The notes: generated by a model from the letters alone, not told the origin. A stretch of DNA of 64,000 bases from Prevotella sp. (GCA_017623155.1 JAGAPR010000004.1:178887-242886), one strand, 5' to 3'. Counted from the first letter of the stretch, positions 1 through 9,501 are shown. Program-made: numbers and translations.

Positions 1-331
1 GTATTATAATAGGCATCACAATGGCAAACATTCCGACAAATGTTGTGCTTACAAGTATTCTCGCTCTTTCGTTTTCTTTGCGTGCAACAGCTTCTGCAAG
101 TCTGTTTCGCAGTCCGTTGCCCAATCCTATGTCAAATTGGTCTATCCATATTAATATGGAACTTATGGTAAGCCAAATACCGTATTCATACTTGCTCAGG
201 CAATTCAATGTTATGGGTACGAGCAAGAATTGTATAATGCAACTCCATCCTTTTATTAATATAGAGGCTGCAATATTCTTTTTAATTAATGATGTACGTG
301 GGTCTCCTTTAAATATCTTTTCTATAAACAT
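1..331 (-). CDS. Polysaccharide flippase (Wzx/MATE-like), N-terminal fragment
   Basis: The gene runs off the left edge, so only about 110 N-terminal codons are visible. Reading the minus strand from the ATG at 331 gives MFIEKIFKGDPRTSLIKKN, then hydrophobic helices and the stretch YEYGIWLTISSILIWIDQ followed by DIGLGNGLRNRLAEA. The 'G-W/L, D-x-G-x-G-L-RN' pattern is typical of the first two helices of oligosaccharide flippases (MOP superfamily), which move lipid-linked sugar repeat units across the inner membrane. The ATG lies inside the end of the chain-length gene, a 23-bp overlap, which indicates translational coupling in one polysaccharide operon. The family call is firm; the substrate is unknown. 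Confidence 0.75.
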   Translation of the reverse strand, partial: MFIEKIFKGDPRTSLIKKNIAASILIKGWSCIIQFLLVPITLNCLSKYEYGIWLTISSILIWIDQFDIGLGNGLRNRLAEAVARKENERARILVSTTFVGMFAIVMPIII

Positions 332-1349
332 AGATAGATGTGCCTATAAAAGTAATGAAAACCCACATGGCTACGAATATCATTCTCTTGGGGCCGGCCG
401 GTTTTATTGGCACCGTTGCCGATTGCAGAGTGGTGAAAGCGGGTGTGCGTTCTTGTAATTTGGCCTGTGCCAGTTGTACCTGTTGGGTTGTCATTTGGTA
501 GGCATTGTATTTCAGTTGCATTTCGTTTTCTAATTCTTCAACCTTTGATTTGACGCTTTGTAGTATGACATCATCATTGGCATCGGCGAAAGTCGCATAT
601 ATTCTTTGGGCTTTTATATATTGTTTTTTTGCTTCTGCGCATAGTTTCTGCGCCTGTTTGAGGTCATTTTCAGCTTTGTTTGTTCTGTATTTTATGATGA
701 ACTCCTGTAATCTCAATTTTGCAGAGTCTGCAATAGTGGCGCATATTAGTGGGTCTTGGTCTGTAACTGTGATTGTTATTACGTCTGTTTTTTTGTCTAC
801 ACTGCTTTGTATATTGTGTTCAATCATTTTTGTTATATCGGTCTGTTTTTTTGTAAGTCTGAACGGATCGACCGTATTCTGTGTTTTATTTCCGTGTTCA
901 TCGTCTTTATCAAAAAGTCCGGTAATCATGCCTATGATATTATCCCACCATGCGTATTGTTGGTGATTGGAAAGATAGTCATAATATGTTGTTTCAATTT
1001 TGCCGTCTTTTGTTTTTACGTTTACATTGAACATGCCGGTTGTGTAGTCGACAGATTCTATTACATCGGGGTAAAATTCGGGCGTGATAGCGTCTTGGTT
1101 ATTAAGGTTTGGCATGCTGAAGCCAAGGTTTGAAGCCAAGCTGCCGAGTGCACCGAGATTGGATGTTGTAGATTCCGGTGCCAACTTTACCGAGCATTTA
1201 TAATATCTCGGCATGCACATTACTATAAATGCGCTCACTACAAAGGCTATGCCCATGTTTATGGCGAGCCTTTTTTTTATTTTAAGCAGGTTATTGTAAA
1301 TCTTCCTTATGTCTATTTCTCTTAGTCGGATTCCTTTATTATCTTCCAT
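309..1349 (-). CDS. Chain-length determinant protein (Wzz family)
   Basis: This 346-aa inner-membrane protein has one transmembrane segment near residues 32-48, a long periplasmic part with heptad-rich helices around residues 225-310, and a second transmembrane segment at the C-terminus (around 322-342, rich in F, V and I), followed by a short basic tail. That two-helix layout with a coiled-coil periplasmic domain is the polysaccharide co-polymerase (Wzz/PCP) architecture, which sets sugar chain length or couples polymerisation to export. No cytoplasmic tyrosine kinase domain is attached. It lies 22 bp downstream of the export protein gene and overlaps the flippase start. Confidence 0.85.
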   Translation of the reverse strand: MEDNKGIRLREIDIRKIYNNLLKIKKRLAINMGIAFVVSAFIVMCMPRYYKCSVKLAPESTTSNLGALGSLASNLGFSMPNLNNQDAITPEFYPDVIESVDYTTGMFNVNVKTKDGKIETTYYDYLSNHQQYAWWDNIIGMITGLFDKDDEHGNKTQNTVDPFRLTKKQTDITKMIEHNIQSSVDKKTDVITITVTDQDPLICATIADSAKLRLQEFIIKYRTNKAENDLKQAQKLCAEAKKQYIKAQRIYATFADANDDVILQSVKSKVEELENEMQLKYNAYQMTTQQVQLAQAKLQERTPAFTTLQSATVPIKPAGPKRMIFVAMWVFITFIGTSIYVYRKDI

Positions 1350-1371
1350 TGTTGCCTTTATATTTAGGTCG

Positions 1372-3915
1372 TTATTTCACCAAGTTGGCGATTGTCGCTA
1401 TCATTGTTGCTATTGAAGCCGTGCTGGAGCCGATGGCCACCATTTCGGCGACAGACATCTTTTGTGCCTTTGGCTTTGTGGGGACGATGATTTCGCAGCC
1501 CGGCATCGGTTTTGTCTTGTAGCCCACGCGTGCTTTTGTTCCGTTCATGTATACTATGAATGTGCGGCTTTTCTTGGCTCTGTTGCCCCATCCGCCGGCT
1601 TGGTCTACGTAGTAGTTCACGCCTTTGCCCTCCTTGTAGGCCACGGTGGTGGGCGACATTACGTCGCCGCTCACTTTCACCGTACTTGAAAATTCGGGCA
1701 CGATGAGGCGGTCGCCCTCGCGCATTATCACGTCGTAGTCGCTGCCGGGGTTATCCATTGCCTTGTCGAGGTCTATCGCCACGTAATATGTTTCGCCGAA
1801 GTCGAGCTTCTTGGTGTCAAGAGTGTCTTTTTCTCCGCTTTGTGCGAGAAGCATCTTTCTCACGTCTTCCATCTTCAGTCTTTCTTCCGGCGTGATGGTT
1901 CTTTCGAGTCGCGCGCCTTTCACGTAGGCTGTCTTTGTGAAGCCGCCGGCCTGCTTTATGATTTCGCTTATTCGCTGACTCTTCTTTTCGAGCGTGTATG
2001 TTCCGCTGTAAAGCACCTCGCCTTCTACTTTCACGTTCTGTTGTTTTGAGTATCCGGGACTTGTGCGCACATACACTTCATCGTACGGACGCAATATAAA
2101 TCCCTGTTCGCCGTCTATCACGAACCCGTCTTTTATTGCGAACGAGAATGTTCTCGCTATCGTGTCGGATGATGTCGTCGCGCTCGGGTCGCTTATTCTC
2201 CGCGCCACGTCGACTTTCATTATCGACGCCGCGTCGTTCAGTCCGCCGGCTTGCAGAATGAGGTCTTCTATCGTTTCGTTGTCTGCATATTTGTATACAC
2301 CGGGGTAAATCACCTCGCCGTGTATCGTGAGTGTTTGTTCTTCGAGCAGTTCTTTCTTGCTCGGGATGTAAAGCACGTCTTCGTTGCGTAGCGGGATGTC
2401 GGCCGACTTACCGCTCATTATGCCTGCCACGTCAACCGAGAGCACTTCGAGTGTGCGGTCGGGCTTCATGCGGTGCATCACGGCACGGGCCGTGAAAGCG
2501 TCTTCCGTCACTCCTTCGGCACTCTCGATGAGCGAGCGCACGGAGTTGATGTCGCCGCCCACCTGATACATTCCCGGACGGAACACGGCTCCTTTTATCT
2601 CTGCCATGTTGGAGTATCTCGGCAGTATGGAGTCTACGCTCAGCGAGTCTTCGTCGTCGAGGCGGAATGAGTTCATGTCAAATTCGCCCACATTGTATAC
2701 AGAGTATTGCGTGCCGGCTTTTCTGATGAGTCTGATGGATTTCTTGTATGCGTCGCCGGTGAAGCCTCCCGAGTATTTGAGCAGCGTGCCCACGCTCTCG
2801 CTCTTCTTCATTTCGTAGAACATCGGGCGTTTTACTTTACCCGTGATGTTCACCAAGCAATCGTATGGACCCACTACAATAACATCGTTGTCTGTCAGTC
2901 TGACGTTGCCTTTGAGGTTTCCGTTCAGTATGTAGTCGTATATGTCGACCGTGGTGACGAGCCGGTTGTTGCGGTAAACCTTGATGTTACGCAGCGTTCC
3001 GATGTCGTTTATTCCGCCGGCCATATACAGCGCGTGGAATACCGTGGCGAATGCCGACAGTGTGTATGTGCCCGGTGTGGTCACCTCGCCCATCACGTTG
3101 ACGGATATTGTGCGCGTCTGTCCCACGGTGAGTGTTATTTTCGAGCTGCTGTATCTTGTTCCGAGTGTCGAGCGCAGTCGGGCGTTGGCCTGCTCCACGG
3201 TCAGTCCGCTCACGTTCACGGGGCCGTAGTCTTCTATCACCACCATGCCGTCGGGGGTCACCGTACTCTCGATTGTCTTCTGCGAGGCGCCGTATATGTC
3301 GATGAACACGGCGTCGCCCGGACCGAGCCGGTAGTTTTGCGGCGTGGCAATGTTCATGTTCGGCTCGAATGTCAGGTCTTTGTTGTTGAATATGTCGCGG
3401 CCGAACACCTTGCGCTTGTTCTTGTCTTTGTCCTTTTCTTTCATCATCATCTCGAGATACTTCTGGTCGTATATCTCGTCGGAGTCGGGCATGAATGTGC
3501 TCAGTTCGCGCTGCATGAGCAGATAGTCTTTGTCGTCTTCGTCGAACGTGTGTGTGATCTGCGGCTTTATCTTGCCGTCTTTCACTCTGTATTTCGATAC
3601 GTTTCTGTCCTTGTCTTTTTTCTTGTCGCCGTTGTTTTTTCTCGTGCGGTCTTCCTTGCCCGGGGTGGTTGTCAGATTTTTTGCGCCGAGAGCTTCCTTG
3701 CCGGTCTCTTTCTCGTATTTCTTTTTCACGCGGCGTATCTGGTCTATCGTCACACCTTTCTGTATCAGTTGTGTCACTATCTGCGATTGCGACGTTCCTT
3801 TCTGGTGCTCTTCTATAACGTATTCCATTACGGCATTATCGGTCATTGACGACTGTGCGAGCGACGCTGTCACAGATGCCAGCATCATGAAAACGGAGAG
3901 TATATATTTTTTCAT
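1372..3915 (-). CDS. Polysaccharide export outer-membrane protein (Wza-like, multiple SLBB domains)
   Basis: The ATG at 3915 gives 847 aa starting MKKYILSVFMMLASVTASLA, a clean Sec signal peptide ending before Q; an upstream in-frame start would place 24 unlikely residues before it. A charged linker (residues ~75-165, many K, D and E) precedes the polysaccharide export domain (YRLGPGDAVFIDIYG, around residue 193). At least five SLBB-type repeats follow, with recurring patterns such as VKVEGEVLYSGTYTLE and GDVMSPTTVAYKEGKG. This is the Bacteroidetes long form of Wza, which forms the outer-membrane exit channel for capsule or exopolysaccharide. It is probably the first gene of the operon that continues with the Wzz-like and flippase genes. 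Confidence 0.88.
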   Translation of the reverse strand: MKKYILSVFMMLASVTASLAQSSMTDNAVMEYVIEEHQKGTSQSQIVTQLIQKGVTIDQIRRVKKKYEKETGKEALGAKNLTTTPGKEDRTRKNNGDKKKDKDRNVSKYRVKDGKIKPQITHTFDEDDKDYLLMQRELSTFMPDSDEIYDQKYLEMMMKEKDKDKNKRKVFGRDIFNNKDLTFEPNMNIATPQNYRLGPGDAVFIDIYGASQKTIESTVTPDGMVVIEDYGPVNVSGLTVEQANARLRSTLGTRYSSSKITLTVGQTRTISVNVMGEVTTPGTYTLSAFATVFHALYMAGGINDIGTLRNIKVYRNNRLVTTVDIYDYILNGNLKGNVRLTDNDVIVVGPYDCLVNITGKVKRPMFYEMKKSESVGTLLKYSGGFTGDAYKKSIRLIRKAGTQYSVYNVGEFDMNSFRLDDEDSLSVDSILPRYSNMAEIKGAVFRPGMYQVGGDINSVRSLIESAEGVTEDAFTARAVMHRMKPDRTLEVLSVDVAGIMSGKSADIPLRNEDVLYIPSKKELLEEQTLTIHGEVIYPGVYKYADNETIEDLILQAGGLNDAASIMKVDVARRISDPSATTSSDTIARTFSFAIKDGFVIDGEQGFILRPYDEVYVRTSPGYSKQQNVKVEGEVLYSGTYTLEKKSQRISEIIKQAGGFTKTAYVKGARLERTITPEERLKMEDVRKMLLAQSGEKDTLDTKKLDFGETYYVAIDLDKAMDNPGSDYDVIMREGDRLIVPEFSSTVKVSGDVMSPTTVAYKEGKGVNYYVDQAGGWGNRAKKSRTFIVYMNGTKARVGYKTKPMPGCEIIVPTKPKAQKMSVAEMVAIGSSTASIATMIATIANLVK

Positions 3916-3984
3916 TTTATATTTTAGGTATTTAGAAAAAGCGTATATATCTATAAGAATAACTGTATTTTCGTGAAATTGTTG

Positions 3985-3992
3985 CAAAGATA
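3985..3992 (-). promoter_or_regulatory. Putative -7 promoter box (TATCTTTG) of the polysaccharide operon
   Basis: On the minus strand this reads TATCTTTG, matching the Bacteroidetes primary-sigma -7 motif TAnnTTTG. It lies about 70 bp upstream of the export-protein ATG. No clear TTTG -33 box is seen at the expected distance. Confidence 0.55.
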
Positions 3993-4192
3993 CGCAAATA
4001 ATTTAAATAAACGGAAGCGGTATGGAATAAAATGGCTGTCTTTGAAAAACTTTCGGCCCTATTATTGTTTCAAGGCATCGGTTGGCCCGTGTAGTAGGAA
4101 AGGGTATGAATAATGCAGGTTAACATTTCGGTTTAGTGTTTAACTAAAAATATGTAAACAGGAAGTAAAAAGCTATGACAAAAGATTTTCGC

Positions 4193-4532
4193 GAAGTAGG
4201 TTTTGTTAACTTAAAACATTTAACCTTTAAGGCTGTTATTTAATATTTGTAAACAGTCAGATGTCGGTCTTTTCTCCTTTTAGTACATTTTTGCCTTGCA
4301 ATAAGGCCGTAATTGCACTGCGTTTACGGCCTAACGGGAGTGCAATTAGGCCGTAATTGGAATGCAATTACGGCCTTATTGGAAAACAAGACGATTTTCA
4401 AGGCAATGAAAAACGGCAAAAATATCTATAATCATTTGGTATACAATATTTTACGTAAAGTGCTCCGTAATTCGCTTATTTGCGAGCTCGAGAACTTTTT
4501 TTCAGACGACGGGCATTCTCAGCGACGTTAAC
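4193..4532 (+). repeat. Dispersed intergenic repeat, copy A (core 4300-4380)
   Basis: This is copy A of a family with four copies in the window. It begins with GAAGTAGGTTTTGTTAACTT, continues through TTTAATATTTGTAAAC, then the 81-bp core, and ends with ATTCGCTTATTTGCGAGCTC and a tail shared with copy D (CAGACGACGGGCATTCTC). The core is an 18-bp perfect inverted repeat (4300-4317 with 4363-4380) enclosing an 11-bp perfect inverted repeat (4324-4334 with 4346-4356). The same bases can instead form two smaller hairpins, because GGCCGTAA occurs twice in each orientation. The copy lies between divergent transcription units (polysaccharide operon and tmRNA). I see no transposase or conserved reading frame. 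Confidence 0.85.
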
Positions 4533-4711
4533 ATAATAAATATTGACAGTTTATTTATGTTTGTTTAACAAAAAAGCGTGTAGTGTGTTAAATTGGATGT
4601 GTTAGATGGAAGATGTTAGAATGGATTTGTCTGATAAGCCCGGTTTTTGTATTTTCGGCTGGATTGCGTTAAATAAATCAAATAAGAAACGGATTTATGG
4701 CATAAAATAGC

Positions 4712-4719
4712 TATCTTTG
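4712..4719 (+). promoter_or_regulatory. Putative -7 promoter box (TATCTTTG) of the tmRNA gene
   Basis: TATCTTTG lies 36 bp upstream of the mature tmRNA 5' end. This fits a primary transcript with a short leader removed by RNase P. Confidence 0.6.
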
Positions 4720-4754
4720 CAAAAGTTTCCGGTGGGAAACATACATATCATCAT

Positions 4755-5152
4755 GGGGTTGACTGGATTTGACAGCGGGCTGAGATGGTACGTAAGCATG
4801 CGGAGTGACGACTGTATACTCCATAATACATTCGGTCAAAAATTTATCTGGCGAAAACAAATATGCTCTCGCTGCCTAATCGAAGCACAGTAGATTATCG
4901 GCTTTATCCCACTACAAGGTAGAGGGACGAGACATCGCTCAAAAGCTGTTGTTCCGAAGCTCTTTGATCAAGCGGTGCAGTTAAATCGGAAATAGCCCCG
5001 TTGTGCCCCGCCGGCGTGGTGAAAATTCAGGGGATAAGGCCGTGATTGGTGGTCCGGGTCTTGCCACGGCACGAAAACCGAAGTCCGGAATAAGCATGTA
5101 GAAAGCGTATGGTTTCCCTGTTTGGACGAGGGTTCGACTCCCTCCAGCTCCA
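4755..5152 (+). ncRNA. ssrA: tmRNA (transfer-messenger RNA)
   Basis: The tRNA-like ends are visible: the 5' end GGGGTTGACTGGATTTGACA pairs through GGGGTTG (4755-4761) with CAGCTCC (5145-5151), followed by discriminator A at 5152; CCA is not encoded. The T arm GGGTTCGACTCCC lies at 5130-5142. The resume codon and tag frame begin at 4850 and encode GENKYALAA followed by TAA (4877-4879), ending in the degradation signal ALAA. The product rescues stalled ribosomes with SmpB and marks the truncated protein for proteolysis. Pseudoknot regions fill the interval 4880-5090. Confidence 0.97.
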
Positions 5153-5165
5153 CTCTTAAAAGTAA

Positions 5166-5248
5166 AAAGGTAAAAAAGTAAAAAGGTAAAAAAGACTGTA
5201 TCAGAATTCTGAGCGCAGCCTTTTTTACCTTTTTACTTTTTTACCTTT
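5166..5248. terminator. Bidirectional terminator-like hairpin between tmRNA and the fimbrial operon
   Basis: Two perfect 29-bp inverted arms (5166-5194 and 5220-5248) made of AAAGGTAAAAAAG-type units flank a 25-nt loop. Both strands end the stem in T-rich sequence, so it can stop the tmRNA transcript (+) and the fimbrial operon (-). The right arm overlaps the stop codon of the thioredoxin-fold gene. A similar structure separates asnA and dnaX. Confidence 0.7.
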
Positions 5249-6164
5249 AAAATCTTTCTGCCGGGAAGTCCTTTGCTATGACGGTCTTTCCGGCATCCAA
5301 TATATATACCGTCGGCATGGCGCGGAGGATGTATGTGCCGTGCTCCTGTATGCCCGACGTGTCGAATCCTACGGTCCATTCGGCCGGGAGGCCGCCTTTT
5401 GTCTTGTCCCACAGCGGGCGGTCGCCGTCGGAGTAGATTGCGAGCACCTTGACGCTGCCCGATGTTACGGCGTCGTGCAGGGCGGTGTCGCCTTTCATCT
5501 TGTCCATCATCTCCGTGCAGTGCTCGCAGTCGGGGTCGTAGAATATGAGCATGAGGGTTTCGGCTTCGGTGGTGTGGAGCGTGCGGTGGCGGCCTTGGCG
5601 GTCGGTATAACTGAAGTCGGCGGCTACCGTTCCCTGCCTGTTCTTCAGCGCGCATCTGAGGTTGAACGCCTGTTTCGACCTCTCCGCCTCACTGAGTAGC
5701 GGGCTGCCGGCCGTCTCTTCGAGGAAGGCGATGTAGTGTTCTTCGTTCAGCATGGGCGAGTTAGGGTCGTAGAGATATTTCTCCGCAATGTCCGTGAGTG
5801 TGCGGTAGGCGGCCGTGCTTGCCGATGCTCTCGTCATCAGGGTGCTCACCGCCGCCTTCAGTGCCTGCGGCGTCAGTGCGGGGAAGACGCTGACGAAGTT
5901 GGCGAAGTTCTGTTCCATGAAAGTCCGGTCGGCCGTCAGTGTGGTGTCGGCGAAGTCCATGGCGTCCCAGAAGTGTGCGGTCAGGTATGCGGCGCGGTCT
6001 TCCGGTGCTGTCAGCGTCTGCGGTATGGAGGGTAGGGGCAGCTCGGCCGGCCGTGCGCTCTCGTCGGCTGTTGTTCCGCCGGGTGCGTTCATGCCGCTTC
6101 TCGTCTGTCCGCATACGGCCATGGCGGTGATAAAGGCGAGTATGGTGAGTGCAGCCTTTCTCAT
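5247..6164 (-). CDS. Thioredoxin-fold lipoprotein-operon protein (DUF5106-like, TlpA-type CEHC)
   Basis: The ATG at 6164 gives 305 aa starting MRKAALTILAFITAMAVCGQ, a secretion signal. The middle (about residues 60-180) resembles the DUF5106 region that precedes thioredoxin domains in Bacteroidetes. The C-terminal domain has FYDPDCEHCTEMMDKMK with a CxxC redox pair (CEHC) and the cis-proline region RAMPTVYILD, so a periplasmic thiol-disulfide role is likely. It lies 5 bp downstream of the 1097-aa fimbrial protein and is the last gene of the fimbrial operon. It may assist disulfide formation in fimbrial proteins, but that is inference from position. The family call is fairly sure. Confidence 0.75.
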   Translation of the reverse strand: MRKAALTILAFITAMAVCGQTRSGMNAPGGTTADESARPAELPLPSIPQTLTAPEDRAAYLTAHFWDAMDFADTTLTADRTFMEQNFANFVSVFPALTPQALKAAVSTLMTRASASTAAYRTLTDIAEKYLYDPNSPMLNEEHYIAFLEETAGSPLLSEAERSKQAFNLRCALKNRQGTVAADFSYTDRQGRHRTLHTTEAETLMLIFYDPDCEHCTEMMDKMKGDTALHDAVTSGSVKVLAIYSDGDRPLWDKTKGGLPAEWTVGFDTSGIQEHGTYILRAMPTVYILDAGKTVIAKDFPAERF

Positions 6165-6169
6165 GCGCG

Positions 6170-9100
6170 CTATCTTATTATGTCGCGTACGCAGCGCACG
6201 CGGCGGTTGGTCAGGGAGCTGAAGTTTACCGTCAGGTTGTCTTTCAGTGACACGAAAAAGCGCCGGCTGCCTCCACCAGCCGAAAGGTCGTAATGCTCGC
6301 GGGTGCACGACATCCAATAAGTGCTTTCCTCTTTGAACGCACCTATCTGCTGCATCATCACCAGCTCTTTCTGGTTTGGCACGCGCCATGTGCCCTTGTC
6401 CGAGCCGTCGGTTTCCTGCGAGTACTTGCCGCACACGCTGTTTTCGTTCACGTAGGTTATCCAGCTGTCTACATCCTTTTTCTTGAGGATGTAGCCGTCG
6501 AACAGATTGCTGTCGGTATTCTTGTCTGAGCAGTCGTCTTTGGCGTATTCGAAGCTGTATGCCGGCTGGTTCAGGTAGCTTGTCACGTCGTGCGTGTTGA
6601 GATGTAGGGATGTTCCGGCACGCAATACTTCCCTGTTATAGCTTGTCATTTCGAATGTGCGGTTGATGGAGTCACTCTTGTACGCCTTGCCTACGGGGTC
6701 GTCCTTGCTTATCGTGGAGAGGTCCACTCCGAGGTCGCGCACGCATCTGACCTGCCATGCGCCTACATCCCAGCCGGCTTCCCAACTTGATGTGGAAGTG
6801 CCTTCCTCCGCCCATGTCACTTTCTTGTCGCTCGATGCGAAATGAAATCTCGTATTGTAGTCCGCCGCGCCGTTGTATCCGGTGTAGTACGGTGTTATGG
6901 AGAAGTCCATGAGCGGCTCCTTGACACTGTTCCGGCCGAGTATGATACGTGTGTACTTGCTTGATGTGGGCACGTACCATTTCAGCTCGGAGTTGTCGAT
7001 TACTCCGTCGCCGTTTTCATCGCGGTTGCGGTTCATGCAGGCCGTGATTACTTCGTATAGCTGACTACTGCCTGAAACAGGGTTGTACGTCAGGTTCTTG
7101 CTGCTCGGCCATCTGCTTCCTGAGCTGAAGCTCTTTGGCTTGAACACCGGATATGTTACGGTGCCGCTTTCCGCCTGTTCGCCTGCCAGCGGATATTGTG
7201 TGTTGCCGGTGATGGCATTTCTCGTGCATGCGTCGATGAATCTTACGGCAGTTCCTGTCGTCGGATAATTGTTTACGGTGGTGATGCTTGAGATGTCGCT
7301 CCAGTCAGAGTTCGTATTATTTAAGTATTGCCATACGTTATACCGCCCGTTGGCAGCGTCAGGGGTAAGATTGGTGTTGGCTGTGGTCGACCATCCGAGG
7401 TTGAAGCCGAAAAGCTCGTTCGTATGTTCGATGCCTATCGCTGTCGTGGTGTTGTCATTGTAATATGTCATTATGGAGTTTTGCGTTATCAGGTAGTCCG
7501 AGTCGATATACATGCTCTCCTTGTCTGTGGACACTTTGAGGTCGTTGACGACGAGCCATAGCATGCGCGGGTCTTTGTTGACATACTTCCTCCACCCCTC
7601 GCTTAGCGACATTGTCTTGCCGTCGGTGTCCTTGTCGTATGTATACTCATCCACGAATACCGTATAATAAAGCGGTGTGTTGTAATAAGTGGTTGTGTTA
7701 GCTTTGGAGTATTTATTACCGTTTTTTATTACTCCGGGATACTTGTCGATGTCTTTCAGGTCTTCAAGTGTCATCAGGTCGCTGTTTGTAACGCCATTGT
7801 CCTTATATACGCGGAGCTTGTCTGCGGCGTATGCGGGTTTGAAGCGGATCCACTTATAGAATTGGTCGTATCTCTTCGGGATGGCTTGTCCGGCATATAT
7901 ACCGCCTTCATCGTAGTCTCCCGAGAATATGGTTATGTCGTCGTTGGTGTCTCCGAACGGGGCGCGGACGAGCCACTTGAGGTTTTCACGCTGTTCATAC
8001 GTCAGCGAGATGTTGAACGAATTGTAGTGGGCGTCGAGCTCGATGGTGCTTCCATCCTTGATGTCGGTGATGTTGCCGTCGGCTCCCGGCTGGAGCTCGC
8101 CGTCGGTTTCAGCCTCCACCTTTATCTTGTTGAGGCCCTCGACGGTTACGTTGTACGTGTATCTCGTGTTGCGGCGGCAGTTGAAGTCGCGAGCCTTCTC
8201 GCCTTCGTCCGTTCCCTCGCAGTAGCCGAGGTGCACGGTGTAGGTGCAGTAGCCGATGCGGTGCACCGCGTTCGCCGTGCCCGCAGGCACCACCGTCTCA
8301 GTCTTGCCGTCGGCGCTTATCCTCACGTAGTATTCCACCTTGGCCTTTATCTCTACGTATGTGGCGTTGTTGTATGTGCCTCCTTCGGGTGTTGAGCACA
8401 GGCTCTTGTATACTCCCGTGTTTGTCTCCTTGTCGCTGTCGGCGTCCGGTGTCTTCCATTCGCGTTCGCGGTCGGCGTACGTGTCTGCGCCGTAGTAGTC
8501 GCCGTTGTCTTCAAATGTCTTTTCCAATCCGTCGTGCTTGTTTTCAAACTGCCAGAAGTCGAACGTCATGCAGTTTTTCTCCGTGCCGTCGGAGAGCTTC
8601 GCCTTGGCTTCCTCAAACTGGTGGAAGAGGCCCGAAGGCACGTTATACTTGTTTCCGAAAGCGTTTTCTATATCGTCGGTGGCGTTTGTCTCGTGCTCAT
8701 ATATGTAGCTCCCGTCGGGCACGTTGAACACCTGCCAGCTGATGGGAGTTACGGTAATGTCGTCTCCGGCGATGATGTTGAAGCGCGATTGCGACAGCAT
8801 CCGGCGCATGTGTACGGCTCCGGGCAACGTAATGTTGTCTCCGGCCGGTATATAATAAGGTGTCTGGTTCGCCTCGATCCAGTCTTCAGGGTCGTTCTTT
8901 TGCTCGGCGTAGTATATGCCGCTCATTGGCAGCGAGCCGATGGGTGTGTTCACGTTTCCGCTCTGTGTCTGTGCTATCACGATGCGTTGGAATTTCTCCC
9001 ACGTGTCGGCTTCATTCAGCAGTGAGGCCACCGTGCGCAGATGGGCGTCGGGCTCGTCGAGCATTACGCCGAAGTTGCTGCCGGCGTTGGCCACGGCCGC

Positions 9101-9463
9101 GATGTGGCTCATGCCCGATGTGGTCTCTATCCTATCCACGAGCAGTCTCGGGTTGTGTTCTCCGGGCGCTTCGTTCTTGGCCACCGTGAGCGCAGTCTTC
9201 CGCTTTCCGGTCTTTGCGTCGTATATGCCAATCCACATGTTGTCTATCTTTGAGGCGTCTGCATTGCTGATGTCGCTGCGTGTGCGCACGGCCATCTGCG
9301 GCAGTTCTATTCTCAGTGTGACGGTGGTCTTCTCCCCCTCGGGGCCGTAGATGCCTTCAAGCATGTCGCTGCACGACAGCATGGTGAGGGCGGCCACGGC
9401 CGCGATGGCTGTCATTGCATGGCGGAGGAGCCGTCGTGATATGTCATTCTGGTGTAAATCCAT
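6170..9463 (-). CDS. Large fimbrial lipoprotein, probable tip component (DUF4906-like)
   Basis: This 1097-aa protein begins with a lipoprotein signal; the lipobox is LTMLSC. The N-terminal third reads like a fimbrillin (VTLRIELPQMAVRTRSDISN, then strand-rich sequence). The central and C-terminal parts contain ELKWYVPTSSKY and end with TWRVPNQKELVMMQQIGAF, YWMSCTREHYD and RRVRCVRD, features of DUF4906 proteins and of the FISUMP/DUF1566-like lectin-type fold. It is the largest subunit of the operon, in the place where Mfa5-like or FimE-like accessory tip proteins are found. Start at 9463; an internal ATG at residue 17 would also leave a signal peptide. Confidence 0.75.
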   Translation of the reverse strand: MDLHQNDISRRLLRHAMTAIAAVAALTMLSCSDMLEGIYGPEGEKTTVTLRIELPQMAVRTRSDISNADASKIDNMWIGIYDAKTGKRKTALTVAKNEAPGEHNPRLLVDRIETTSGMSHIAAVANAGSNFGVMLDEPDAHLRTVASLLNEADTWEKFQRIVIAQTQSGNVNTPIGSLPMSGIYYAEQKNDPEDWIEANQTPYYIPAGDNITLPGAVHMRRMLSQSRFNIIAGDDITVTPISWQVFNVPDGSYIYEHETNATDDIENAFGNKYNVPSGLFHQFEEAKAKLSDGTEKNCMTFDFWQFENKHDGLEKTFEDNGDYYGADTYADREREWKTPDADSDKETNTGVYKSLCSTPEGGTYNNATYVEIKAKVEYYVRISADGKTETVVPAGTANAVHRIGYCTYTVHLGYCEGTDEGEKARDFNCRRNTRYTYNVTVEGLNKIKVEAETDGELQPGADGNITDIKDGSTIELDAHYNSFNISLTYEQRENLKWLVRAPFGDTNDDITIFSGDYDEGGIYAGQAIPKRYDQFYKWIRFKPAYAADKLRVYKDNGVTNSDLMTLEDLKDIDKYPGVIKNGNKYSKANTTTYYNTPLYYTVFVDEYTYDKDTDGKTMSLSEGWRKYVNKDPRMLWLVVNDLKVSTDKESMYIDSDYLITQNSIMTYYNDNTTTAIGIEHTNELFGFNLGWSTTANTNLTPDAANGRYNVWQYLNNTNSDWSDISSITTVNNYPTTGTAVRFIDACTRNAITGNTQYPLAGEQAESGTVTYPVFKPKSFSSGSRWPSSKNLTYNPVSGSSQLYEVITACMNRNRDENGDGVIDNSELKWYVPTSSKYTRIILGRNSVKEPLMDFSITPYYTGYNGAADYNTRFHFASSDKKVTWAEEGTSTSSWEAGWDVGAWQVRCVRDLGVDLSTISKDDPVGKAYKSDSINRTFEMTSYNREVLRAGTSLHLNTHDVTSYLNQPAYSFEYAKDDCSDKNTDSNLFDGYILKKKDVDSWITYVNENSVCGKYSQETDGSDKGTWRVPNQKELVMMQQIGAFKEESTYWMSCTREHYDLSAGGGSRRFFVSLKDNLTVNFSSLTNRRVRCVRDIIR

Positions 9464-9501
9464 TGTCCGTATGTAGTTTCGTTGTAGTCTTATATCTTCT
9501 T

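Noticed and set aside
21-458. 145-aa plus-strand frame at the left edge
   Set aside because: The minus strand encodes the flippase start and the end of the Wzz-like protein over the same bases.
2707-3849. 380-aa plus-strand frame opposite the polysaccharide export gene
   Set aside because: Val/His/Cys-rich composition typical of antisense translation of a GC-rich coding region; the minus-strand protein has a clear family.
4313-4531. 72-aa reading frame over repeat copy A, also found as a 78-aa frame in copy C (Y-G-L-T-G-V-Q-L-G-R-N-W pattern)
   Set aside because: The shared protein part is just the translated inverted-repeat core. The frame diverges right after it and is interrupted by a stop in copy B, so the conservation is at DNA level.
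4968-5153. 61-aa frame on the minus strand over the tmRNA 3' half
   Set aside because: Lies entirely within the tmRNA.
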